NCBI GenBank assembly: GCA_018697195.1
Contig: CM031870.1
Location: 11,242,849-11,306,848 of the forward strand
DNA length: 64,000 nucleotides
Source of the DNA: Certhia americana
Lineage: Eukaryota > Chordata > Aves > Passeriformes > Certhiidae
Reading direction: 5' to 3'
Part shown: in pieces, positions 1 to 10,320 of the stretch
Numbering within the stretch: the stretch's first letter is position 1
Layout: each line of letters opens with the position of its first letter
Made by a program: the position numbers and the translations under genes
Notes under the pieces: model-generated
The model's input: the letters and a program-made list of their open reading frames with translations, nothing else
What the model was told of the DNA's origin: nothing
Database searches by the model: none

Positions 1-2188
1 AGTTATGAAAGTGTAAATAATGAGACCTGATAAGAAAAGCTGAGTGAAGTATTTTACAGAATCACTCATTAAAAACCTGTCATTAGCTATTGTCACATCA
101 CAAAGCAGAATAAGAGAAGGCAGCAATGTTAAACTATTTCTAATCATGTTTCAAAAACTTGAAACAACAACCAAACATAACAAAATGTAACCCTATTGCT
201 AAAACATGTGTTAAGTTGCCAAAAGAAATATAACAAATGTGCAAAATACTTATTTTTTTTATGGAGCCAGATTTCTTTGAAACTTGGAACTAGATTTTCT
301 CTGAGAATTGACAAGCAGTTAAAGCATTAGGGTGAGAGAATTCAGGCATTGGAAGTGAGAAGTCTGTGTTTAAGCTTATAACCTGTGATTCAACCTTCTA
401 TCCTCCTGGCACTATTTATATGGCAAATAGATCATTGTTATGGGATTTACATAACTGATCTGTGTATGAGCAGCAAGCTAAAATAAAATGTTGCACTGCC
501 TTTGTCAGAAATGGGAGAATACACACTTCCCTTTGCAAATCAGGGAGCAAACAGATTTAAAGCTGCATCTTAGAGTCCAAATGAATCACAGCAGGTTGTG
601 TGGTCAAACACATAAAGGGCTAGAAGTCTTCTAATGACTTTACAAGTCATCTTAAAGCCATTCAATTTAGATAACCTTTTCAGAATAATGGCTTCTAAAG
701 CTGCAATTCAGCACAAATCTGGCAATTTTACTGTACAGCACATCCACATCTTTGAGAAATGATCAAGGAAAGATTAAACTACTTCACAATAGGATAAACT
801 ATTGCTTCAACTTGCCGTTTTAAGTGAAGTATTATCAAGATCATCTTGATGAACCCCACTTTACTATTTAGATTCTCTAGTACCCAGAATGCTTCTTTAG
901 GTTTATCAGATTTACAATAAGAGGGAGAAGGGAGATTTAGTAAGTCAATAGTGCTTGCTAAACTACATTTTTCAGGCTGAGTTACAAGCACATTATACTT
1001 TATAAATTAAACTGGACTGTCAAGATAAATGCATAGGCAATACGGTGCTATTTGTAAGTAAATGCCTCTTTATGTTTAAACAGGTTCTTATAGACCAAGA
1101 AGCTGAATCTCTTTTTCCTAACAACATTATAAATCTAAAAGCCAAAGGAATAAAATGAGAAGGAAGTGGGCCCTAGGTCTTTGTGAAGGACTGATGACTC
1201 AGGCAGTATTAAGTCTACCAGAAATGATTCTTTTTTTTTGCCTTTAGTTGGCTTTTGTCTAATCATCACAGGGAGCAGGGGGAGGGAAGACAGAGAGAAT
1301 GGAAATAAAGAAAAAGCAATTTTAGCTTTTTACTTCTTCTTTTAGGAAAAATTGCCTTACTTACCTGCATATCCTGAGACACAGATAGCACTAAGTCAGC
1401 AAATTACTTGTTCTGCTAGATATGCTGTACTTACCATGATTCACCCTGCCACTTACAGTGAAATGACACCCTATTGTAGCAGCAGAATGACTACACTCCA
1501 AGGCTGCCGAAACATTCAGTAATTATCACCAGTGAGAAGGGTACATCTGTTGGTAAACTGCATAACAGCAGTCTCCCACCCCAGCCCCAAAAGCCTATCA
1601 TCCATCTCTGCCCATTACATGGAATGCTTCTGCATGAAGACCTAGCAGGGAATGAATCAGAGCCCATAAACAAAAAGCAGGCTGCAGCACCTCACACCCT
1701 GCAGAACTGGGGCAGTTCTCTGCAGCCTGCTCTTGTCCCTGCATTATGGGGCAGCATCTTTCAATTTCTGCATTAATCCACCCAGTTAATGCCTGGAATA
1801 GTTATTTCTGTCATCTATCTGAAGGTGCTGCAGCAATTCAATCAGGCAAGCAGTAAAAAGCATCTTTGCAGCAATACAGCACACAAAAGGCACTAATAGT
1901 GTTATTCAGCACAAAGAAAAGTCAGAGTCAGATTTGGGTTCAGATTCTCTTTTTGAAGGTGGCGGGCTCTGCTGTTAAGGTTGGTGACTCCTCTGGCATT
2001 CAAGAACAAATCTACAAAGCTGTTTGACAGGCTCTACACAAGCACAGAAATAGTAAATGTCAGCAGCAGGGCTGGGGGCTCTGTGAGGAGTGTGGCAGCA
2101 TGGTAGGACCAGCCGAGGCCACCGCCTTCCCAAGAGTGTGCTCCTTGGAAGGGATAGCTCTGCGGCCCTGTTTGCACGCATGCCGAGA
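1..2188. other. AT-rich non-coding stretch
   Basis: No convincing gene. The open frames here are short, lack conserved motifs and are AT-biased. The only structure I noticed is a nested inverted repeat at 1676-1731, listed separately. There is no LTR, LINE or tandem array of note. The stretch ends at the 3' end of a minus-strand LTR. Confidence 0.6.
1676..1731. repeat. Nested inverted repeat (hairpin)
   Basis: A perfect 12-bp inverted repeat has arms AGCAGGCTGCAG at 1676-1687 and CTGCAGCCTGCT at 1720-1731. Inside it sits a second perfect 7-bp hairpin, AGAACTG at 1703-1709 and CAGTTCT at 1713-1719, with a 3-base loop. The transcript could fold into a stem of about 56 nt. Arms are short for a microRNA precursor, so function is unproven. 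Confidence 0.6.
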
Positions 2189-2578
2189 TGTCAAGTTGTG
2201 TGTTGGTGAAGAAAGACATGGGAGAAGCCTTTGTGTGACATTTCCAGGAGTTTATTGAAGCTCACTGGAAGAGGGTCAGGGACAAAAGCCAAAGAATAAA
2301 AGAGGGTCCAGGGGTTTTAAGCTCAAGGGTAAAGGCTGAGCAACAGATCTGAGGGCCAATAATCTGAGGGTTCATGAATGGTACAAAGGCGGGGCAACAG
2401 AGCAGTAATCAATCAGGGTAGGAGTGGCAAGGAAAGGGAACCAACCAAGGAATAGAGAACGGGGAACCTCCTAGAACTGGTGTGTGAACAAAGAATTACC
2501 TAACTGGGATGATTAATATAAAACTGCAAGGGACTGTGAGAGGATGTTCTTTATATGGGGGGTCTCAGCCCAAGGACA
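2189..2578 (-). mobile_element. Endogenous retrovirus LTR, minus strand
   Basis: On the minus strand the segment begins TGTCCTTGGG and ends CAACTTGACA, giving matching TGTC/GACA termini typical of an LTR. Read on that strand it has a TATA-like CTTAAAACC (about 2313-2321) and then an AATAAA polyadenylation signal (tttatt on the plus strand at 2251-2256) about 60 bp from the 3' end, the expected U3-R-U5 order. A G-rich tract (TTGGGGGGA) lies a few bases upstream of the 5' end and resembles a polypurine tract, which would make this a 3' LTR with some internal sequence remaining to the right. I see no target-site duplication, and no primer-binding site beyond the 3' end. The family is not assigned. 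Its mid-LTR motif GTACAAAGGC is shared with the LTR at 4686-5089. Confidence 0.55.
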
Positions 2579-2900
2579 ATGATGTCCCCCCAACACCTCA
2601 TGGGATGCAACAGAGTGGGGCATGGAGCTTCCCTGTGCCAGGCACAGCCCATCCTGGTCATCCCCAAGCCTCAGCCAGGTTTGGGACACCTCAGGAGGAA
2701 TGTTCTCCAGAAAGGACTTACCCAGTCCCAACAGCTTTCATCTTCTTCTCTCCCACAGCCTGCTGAGGAAAATAGAGTCAATAGTTGTGTGGGCAGCTGG
2801 CAGAAAGCTCAAGTCATCCCACCACATCACTGATAAACTGCACTTGAACATTTGGTACTGAGCTTGGTATTTGAAACTGTCATTATTTAGCAGGGAAAGT
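2579..2900 (-). mobile_element. Possible retroviral internal remnant next to LTR
   Basis: This sequence lies upstream of the minus-strand LTR and is more GC-rich than its surroundings. It includes the G-rich tract (C-run on the plus strand at about 2584-2592) that could be the polypurine tract. Short overlapping open frames on both strands look like shadows of composition, and I recognise no gag, pol or env motif. It may be decayed internal sequence or unrelated host DNA. Confidence 0.25.
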
Positions 2901-3565
2901 GGCCAGAGGTGGGCCTAGACCCACTACATCTGCAGGGTTTAGGCTGTGTCTCCTTCCCCTCACCACAATGCACGGTGAAATGAACATGTTCTAACCTATA
3001 CAGCCTGAAATATTGTCTCTTCTCTAAATGAATGTTTTATCTCAACATTAGTTGAATTGTAGAGTTTGCAGAGGTCTGAATGTCCAATCCTAAGGGCAAA
3101 GATGTGATACAGATGTTCAGATCTGTGTTGGAACAGAAGAGCCATATGCAGTAGTTCTGCAATACAGTTTATGCCTACGAGAAGACAAAGTTTTCATTTT
3201 AAAGATCTCTCTCTTCCTTCATCAGATAAATAGTTGATTTTCTGGTAAGAAAGAAAAGACTCATTCCTTACTGGAACAAGTGCACAGATTGCATTAACAG
3301 GGTGTTTTTGCAATTGCATGGACTGTTTGGACATCCCAAAAACACAAAGTTTCCATGCAGTACCTGTGAAAACAGATTTATTTTGCCATTTTGAACGGTT
3401 TGTCAGGAAATTCATCTTTTTACCTACATTTTTTGTTTTGCTTTACACACTTGCTATGAAATCCAATGAATAGAAACCATTTCTGCATCCCCCCAATATC
3501 TAACAGTGTTTAGATTTCAGTCTGTTTTAATCAAGGCATTTTCACCCAGTACATAACTCCCTCAG

Positions 3566-3793
3566 AAGCAGTTCCAATTCAAAAGAGAGGTGAGTGATCG
3601 CTTCATGACAATCGATAAAGGTGCCACTTTTTATCTACCACCCTTTGATAAGAAAGCCAAGATTTCCCACTCAGCTGATTATAACCGAGTGGCTGCAGCC
3701 CAATTAGCTGGGGTAAATAAAAAAGCCAGGCCCAAATTCTCTACACTAAGGAGTGGACCTAGGACCATGAGGAGCAGGGGCCTGAAACCTTAG
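3566..3793 (+). CDS. Unassigned 76-codon open frame, possible terminal exon
   Basis: I do not recognise this protein. The frame is open after a stop at 3554-3556 and ends with TAG at 3791-3793. A candidate splice acceptor, a moderate pyrimidine-rich stretch ending CCCTCAG at 3565, would open an exon in frame. Otherwise the first ATG is at 3605. The product is basic and hydrophilic, with a mixed-complexity segment SDRFMTIDKGATFYLPPFDK followed by a lysine/arginine-rich tail containing RPKFSTLRSGPRTM. There is no signal peptide or membrane segment. An ATTAAA at 3985-3990 could serve as a polyadenylation signal about 190 bp downstream. A GAGGTGAGT donor-like site lies inside the frame at 3587-3595, which argues that splicing, if any, could differ. 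Alternatives are a decayed mobile-element frame or chance. The composition looks more protein-like than the other open frames here, but that is a judgement by eye. Confidence 0.22.
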   Translation, partial: KQFQFKREVSDRFMTIDKGATFYLPPFDKKAKISHSADYNRVAAAQLAGVNKKARPKFSTLRSGPRTMRSRGLKP

Positions 3794-4685
3794 ACTTATA
3801 AGGTCAAGCCCTTGCCCCATAGCTACAATTGGATATTTGCCCCCCAGGTAAACCCTATATCTAGCCAAGTTAGCCACTCCCCTCATCTTTAGATCCAGGC
3901 CTGCAGACCAGGTGCTCTCTGGAAGCAGCTCCAGGCCATGCAGCCTGTGAATGCTGCCTAGAGAGCACATGGTCACTGAAATGGATTAAAGAACACCTCT
4001 GAGCCTCATCCATTGCACCTGTCCAGTCTTTAAGCCATGCTCCCCAGCCAAACTGGGTTTGATATAACAGGAGGTAACCCCACACTGGAGGGTAGATGGA
4101 TACGCTGTTACAACAAGTGGCTGCATAAGGTTATTATAATCTCATCTATTACTCAAACAAAATGGTTACCTACTGTGTCATAGTGACTTAAGAAGAAGAA
4201 GAAAAACAAAGGCTCCTTTCTGTTTTGAAATTTGGTATATAGTCAGTTTTCCCATATTTAATTCATTATTAAGTCACTTAAGGAGGTGACTCTGCTGGCC
4301 TGTGTTTCCACCGCCAAGTGGAAACATTTTGTGCCATCTACAGTTGGCACATCATCAAGCTGATGCTTGATACCATTCATGATGTCAGCTGCATGTTCTC
4401 CTTCATACGATCACCCTCACAGCTGCTCATCTGCAGCCTGCTCAAAGGTCATACTGGGAGGCTCTCCATTTCCCTCAAATTTAACTCTACCTCACATTTG
4501 AATTAAAGATACACTCTTGGCACGTATGGATGGCCACAAAAGTAAGTCATGGGCATCAGTTTGTCTGAGGTTTTCTATTTCCTAAAAGTGTCCAAGATTC
4601 CCCATCTTTAACATTCTGATAACTTTCACAAGGTTGGAAAGTGAATACTGATGATATGATAGCATTACTTATACAGTTCATGCTG
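3794..4685. other. Non-coding sequence between the open frame and the solo LTR
   Basis: The first part, to about 4110, is moderately GC-rich and unlike the AT-rich flanks. It could be 3' untranslated sequence of the preceding open frame or old repeat. No motif identifies it. The remainder is ordinary AT-rich sequence, ending with the left copy of the target-site duplication at 4680-4685. Confidence 0.4.
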
Positions 4686-5095
4686 TGTTGAGACCAGGAT
4701 AGCTGTTAATATGGTCGATGGTAAAGAGAGGCAGGGAGGGCCTTTGTATGGGTGCCACAGAGATGTTCATTCCAGCCATGCACTGTCCAGGGTGAAAGGC
4801 CAGGTTCATGGGAAGGGTCCAGGTTCAATTACATGGGTGGTAGGGGCTGGGAGGGACCAATTGTCAGGGGGCATGGGGCAGTACAAAGGCAAGGTTGGGG
4901 TATGGGAGCCAATGGGGAAATTGGGAGGGAGTGACTGAGGGACACAGGGATGGAAGAGAGGGTTAACAGGGCCAACTGAGGGAACAGAACAGGGGTACAT
5001 TGGCATAACAGAACAGTGTATCCTGTGAGAGAAGCCTCTCATGTCTCCTTAACATAGGGAAAGCCTCTCAGGGTCCACTGACCTCAACAATGCTG
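4680..5095 (-). mobile_element. Solo LTR with perfect 6-bp target-site duplication
   Basis: The LTR proper is 4686-5089 (404 bp). It starts TGTTGAGACC and ends ACCTCAACA on the plus strand, giving TGTTGA/TCAACA inverted termini. It is flanked by identical ATGCTG hexamers at 4680-4685 and 5090-5095. Six-base duplications are usual for beta- and alpha-type retroviruses (ERVK-like) and not for five-base ERVL-like elements, so I infer an ERVK-like LTR left after recombination between two LTRs. Minus orientation is inferred from the motif GTACAAAGGC, shared with the LTR at 2189-2578, and is less certain than the boundaries; I see no canonical AATAAA near the end. The open frames within it on both strands are compositional. 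Confidence 0.8.
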
Positions 5096-8000
5096 TATGC
5101 AGTTTTTAGCAGTTCAAACCACAAATTCTGTAAGACTCAGAAATCAAGAGAACAATTGTTTTCCATTTTCTGTCACATTAAGACATCAGCATATCTGTAT
5201 TCCATCCAGCTCAAGTTCTGCACTTTAGTTTTGTAGGCAGAGAGATAGAACTTGACTGAGGACAAATATTTTGTAGTCACATCAAATGTAAAAATATCCC
5301 AGTTCTCTGTATAGAGCCTGAAATATTTCTGTATTGCTCTTTATGTATTAGTGGAGATGCTTGCATAACAAAAATCCCTCTTTAAATTTCACAAAGTGAT
5401 TTCCAAAAAATGATGCTCTTCAAGAGAACCTGACTTCACTTTGGCCTGGACACTACACAGCAACCCATACATTTAAATTCTGAATTCTTACTACAGAATC
5501 ATCTAACACTACTGCTGAGATGGCAGTTTGGCTTTCTGTTAGACTGTAGCGCATCTCAAAGGAGAAAAAAAAAGTAATTCCTGAATAAGTTGAGGATGCT
5601 AAACAAGTTTTAACTATATGGCTAATAGAAGCAGAAAAGGAATCTGTAAAAGAATAGCTATAAAACTACAGCCTGCATCTAGTAGGAGATAACTTCCATA
5701 GTTTAAGGTTTCTTCCTGCAGTGCCCAGGGCATCTTTCCAAGGGGTAGAAGAATGATATTCCCAAACAAAGGCTTGTGATTTTTCTTTTTCTTATAAAAG
5801 TTAATATTTATTGCCAGGCTTTTGATGATGGAATGCTCTTTGTTTAGCTTGTCTTCTTGCTTAAAAATAACAATAATTTGATATCTTGAGGTGATATAAA
5901 TAAATTCATTCATTGTCTTGTACCAATTTCCAAAACTTCAACTGGCTCACAGCAAGAATGCTGGGATGCACCTGGAAAGGCTCAATCTAAGGCAGGTGTG
6001 ACTGCAGGACCATTGAGATCTCCAGACTGCAGAGATTCTTTCCAATGTGGGCAGCTAAGCATCCTTTATAGAAGCACTTAGAAGCACAGCCTGAACAGTC
6101 CTCAGGACATCTCAAAAAGTAACAGAAAACCATGGGGTTTTCTTCCAACCCCATGTCTGGATCTTCTTTAGATAAGGAATGGGGACTCTTTTTTTCCATA
6201 TTTTCTTCCTGTATTTTCTCTCCTTATTTTCTAGAGTAGTTTAAAAACCTAGGATTTTTTTATCTTAGTGTCAAATTCTGTCAAAAGCATTTTTTAATGT
6301 CTCCTGTTACAGTCTGAGATGTTTTCTAATACACTTTTTTTTTTTTTCCTGGCTGCTGTATTTACAGCTATTCAAATAGTGCCAAAACTTCTCAAGTTTC
6401 AAAGTTATTGTTTTGTAACCAGGTGCAAAAGTTGTCACGAAGTAGAGTTTATACGCTGAGGCTACAAAACAATTTTTTTGTTTATTGTACACGGATTTAA
6501 AGAGCACAGTCATCCTTTTGTTCTGTAGAGTGCTGAACCACTCTGAGTTGCAACAAACCTTTAACTGCTCTTATGTTGCAAAGAGCCATCCGAGTGTAAC
6601 ATCACTCCATTTGCACGGAAGTGATCCCAAACTTCAAACTCTTTTCTTGTCATCTGCTTCATTAAACTGACACTGAGAGGAACTGTTTACAGTTTTAAAA
6701 CATTTCACAAGTAAAAGCTGGTAAATGAACCATCCTTTTCTACTGTGTAAGTAAAAAGATATCTTTTAAAAAAGAGCAAAGTTCTGAAGAATTAGCTAAA
6801 TTATTTAATCTCATAGAGTTACTGACATGACCCTTTACTAAAATGAATCATTTAGCCACAAGCAATTCTGATATTGGGAAACTATCATTAACTAAAGAAA
6901 AATGACACTTAGTAACTAGGCTCCAACTCTACTGATAAGAGGAAGAAGAAAGCATTCAGGCATTACAACAGAAGCAGGGAATGTTTTAAAATTGCAGGTT
7001 GGTACTGTGCAGGCCATGCTGTGTCCCCTTCTGCTGACACTCCCCAGGCAGTAGGAGCAGCTCAGATCCAAACTCTGCTAGCAAATGGGCAGCACTGACA
7101 CATCTGGGCTTCCACTACCCCAAATCCTACCCCTGCACTTTCAAAGTATTCTCCTGAAGTCCCAGGTTTACAAGTGGGAGAAAATCACACTTCATTGTAT
7201 TTATCTTGTGTGGTGTTTTAGCTTCATTTTACTTCATCTGTTTAATTTCCATCTGAATAATAGTTTTACAACTCAATCACAACTCAATTTAATTAAAAAG
7301 TAAAAGTATCATGAGTGTATCCAAAGCACATTGCCATCAAGATACTTACCATGCAAAGCAACAATTTAAAACAAAGTCCATCACCCCTGGAAATTAAAAT
7401 ACAAAGAAAAAAATCACTTATCCCCATTTGCTCAGATACCACATGAACAAATGATGCAATGCAATGATCTCTTTGTCAGCCAAAATATGAGAGGTCTTTA
7501 TAAGGCCTGCTTGGTAAAACTACAAGAATATCATTGATAGAAATTAAACTCAAGAGAAATCTGTTCAGCTGAACTCTGAGAGTTCATTTCTGTTTTTTCT
7601 GCACCTTTTGGCAGAATGGAATCAGCAGGGAACACACATCACGTTAATTATGTCTGTTCCTAAATCTACAAAGGTGACTGGCATGTTTTTCAAAAGCAAT
7701 AGCTTTAAATACATAAAGTAGTGTATAGCTGGAAAAAAATGAAAAGGGAAAAAAAGAAACAACCCTATGAGGAATTCTGACAGATGTATATATCTCTCAA
7801 ATAATTATGGAGACTTTAAATAACGGTTTGAACTAGAGTACACTCAAACCATTACCTGGCCTGCACACAGATATGTTTGACCATATAACTGATTAGCGAA
7901 CTGAATGCAAAAGGAGGTCATGGTATTTATTCTGACTTGCACAGGAGAATTTTCATGATGACTTTATGGCTTCAGATCTGTAATTACCTTCCAAAAGGTG

Positions 8001-8363
8001 TCATGCAAGTAGTGAATCAAAGGGGAGAAACATTGTTGAAAGGATCTTTGAAAAAACATCTGAGACTCAGGTAACTGGGTCAGGCAAGAGATGTGGGTGG
8101 TGCTCCCCACAGTCTGAAACACTTAAGGACTAATACTGCCAAAATTTAACTGATGAGCATTTCTTCCTGAGCTAATGGAGGATCAGACTTCATTATTAGG
8201 GGAAATCAAATCTCTTTTTAAAGACAAACAAATGCCTTTATCCAACTTAGTGGTAGCAATCAGAAGTCATTCCTTTGTGAATTGTCAGTTGACATCCTCT
8301 TATGTAATTGTCTCTCCAAATTAAAAAATTAAGGACCTATATCCCCTTCCCTCAACATCAGGC
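5096..8363. other. AT-rich non-coding stretch
   Basis: Nothing gene-like is visible. The only simple repeat of note is a T13 run at 6335-6347. The open frames are short and low in complexity. There is no CR1 tail and no LTR termini that I can pick out. Confidence 0.6.
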
Positions 8364-8427
8364 TCTTTCTTCCTATAGGAAGAAAGACTTTTCTGAGCTC
8401 CAGAAAAGTCTTCTGTGCTGCAGCACA
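8364..8427. repeat. Three consecutive palindromes
   Basis: Three near-adjacent perfect inverted repeats fill 64 bp. The first is a 24-bp palindrome at 8364-8387 with arms TCTTTCTTCC and GGAAGAAAGA around TATA. The second has 12-bp arms, AAGACTTTTCTG at 8384-8395 and CAGAAAAGTCTT at 8401-8412, around a 5-base loop, overlapping the first by 4 bp. The third is a 14-bp palindrome, TGTGCTGCAGCACA, at 8414-8427. No transposon ends or target duplications are evident around them. Confidence 0.85.
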
Positions 8428-9404
8428 CTCTGCCCAATTTCCCCTGCCCTTTGATACCAAATCCTGGTATAACAATTCAAATTAAAAAGCTCTCAGTCTT
8501 CTATAAAGCATGCTGGCCACAGGTAGCAATGGAAAACAAACACCACTGCACTTAACTAAAATGAAAATGCTTTGTTTGCAGTGTTACCAGACAATCATTA
8601 TATTAAAAGCATTAAATTTGAAGCTTTTGTTATATATTGCTCTGTGTTCTCAAAGGAAAATTTTCACAAAGGCAAAAAAAAAAAAAAAAAGAGAAAAAGC
8701 ACTGCTCTTTTTTTTTGGTGCAGAGCAAACAAAAATGACTCTCTGTATGGTGAAAGTTCTGTTATTTTTCAACACCCTTTTTTTGTTGAAAATTTCACTC
8801 CAATCCTTTTCTCAAAGAGGTTTTGTACTAAGACGTCCACTGCCATTCAATCTGCATGAAACTGTAGATGCATTACTAATTGAGACAAACTTTCAAGTGA
8901 CAGATTACAAATTAATTTGCACTTTTCTATGATAATTTGATATTAATTAAATGCATCATATTAATTAAGCCAAAATTAATTTAGCTCTTAGAAGGAAAAG
9001 TTAAAATGAATTGTGGCATATTCCATAAAATTCATCAAGGAACTCTGGCCTTAACTTTATCCATATTACATCATATTATACTGTAAATAAAGATGAAGAA
9101 ATATCTAGCAAGAAACAGGAAGTTTTACTCATAGAAGGTATGGTAAAGTTCATGTGACAAGTTGAGTTAGAGCTTAATTCCTGGTTGACACAAACATGAT
9201 TATTTGCTCAATCAAATACCAGTCAGAACCTAAGCAGATTAGGTAGGCTTAGGTAAAGGGTCAAGGAGATTAAAACCAAAGCCTCACTGCTTCCTTACAA
9301 GACAGCTCACCTACTAAATCTGGTTGTTTTCAGCTTGTTAGTACAAACCACAGAAAACTCCTCAGGTATTTGCATTCCTGCAAAACTAAGAAATATCCAT
9401 TGTG

Positions 9405-9428
9405 GATAGTTCCATGGATAGTTCCATA
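9405..9428. repeat. 12-bp tandem duplication
   Basis: Two consecutive copies of GGATAGTTCCAT, a simple local duplication. Confidence 0.75.
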
Positions 9429-10268
9429 GTTACAAATGCTGTAAGAGGAAGAAAAGTAATCAGGACGAGGAAAAAAACCCAGCAATACCTGACATGAGGC
9501 ATGAGAGTATCATATCAAGAGAACAGAAGGAAAATGAGTAAAAGCGCAATTATTTGAAAGCCATCTCCAACCTACATTGCAGATTTCTGTTCACATGCAG
9601 GACTGTATCTTTCCAACACTTTTTTCTGCTCCAGCACTGGACAGGGAGCTCCACTGACAGCTACCATTAACATTCACCCAGCACTTTCAGTATTACTTGG
9701 CCAGCACCTTTGGTGATTGCTGCCCCTTTCCTGGTGCTGGTTTCACACTTTTAGCTCATTTAACCTAAATAAATTCTGTTCCCCCAAAAATGTCACAAAG
9801 CAATAATCTCATTTCAAGTGTGATTCTTTAATTCAGAAGTCTGAGAATTCTTGTCCCTCAAAATTTCTAAATATTGTGTAGGTTTGAGTCTCAAATTTGA
9901 AGTTTTTCATTGGAGTTGATATAATGATATTCACAGTGGATAAGTTCAAATTTCTTTCAAAGACCAGAAATAAATTCAGAGATCTACTTTCCTCCTTACA
10001 GTGAAGAAGAAAATGTGCTGTGGTGAATGGAGTTGCAGCGGTGAACTTGAAAGGGAAAACAGGGAGAATGGCAGACAGGACTTTAACTGACTTCACCTTT
10101 GGAACAAACAGCACCATCCAGCCTGAATCAAGAGCATTTTCCAGTGTAAGATCCAGAAAGTTTAGGACATAAACATGTTGGACAGTACTCAGTACTGTAG
10201 TGTACCTATACAGCCTCATTTATTGCCTAATCTTTAATTTCTTGAATTCTATAGGTTATTAAAAAGAC

Positions 10269-10320
10269 AAAAAAAAAAAAAAAAAAAAAGAAGAAACCAA
10301 CCAACCAACCAACCCACCCC
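10269..10320. repeat. Poly(A) plus (CCAA)n low-complexity tract
   Basis: About 21 consecutive A residues are followed after a short GAAGAAA segment by CCAA tetranucleotide repeats and a C-rich end. The tract is a microsatellite and explains the poly-phenylalanine end of the minus-strand open frame here. Confidence 0.9.

Noticed and set aside
8510..8932. 140-codon plus-strand open frame
   Set aside because: Passes through an A17 homopolymer giving a lysine run, and overlaps another equally open frame; typical chance frame.
9640..9820. AATAAA with C-rich sequence downstream as an LTR or gene 3' end
   Set aside because: No matching LTR boundaries and no upstream coding sequence.
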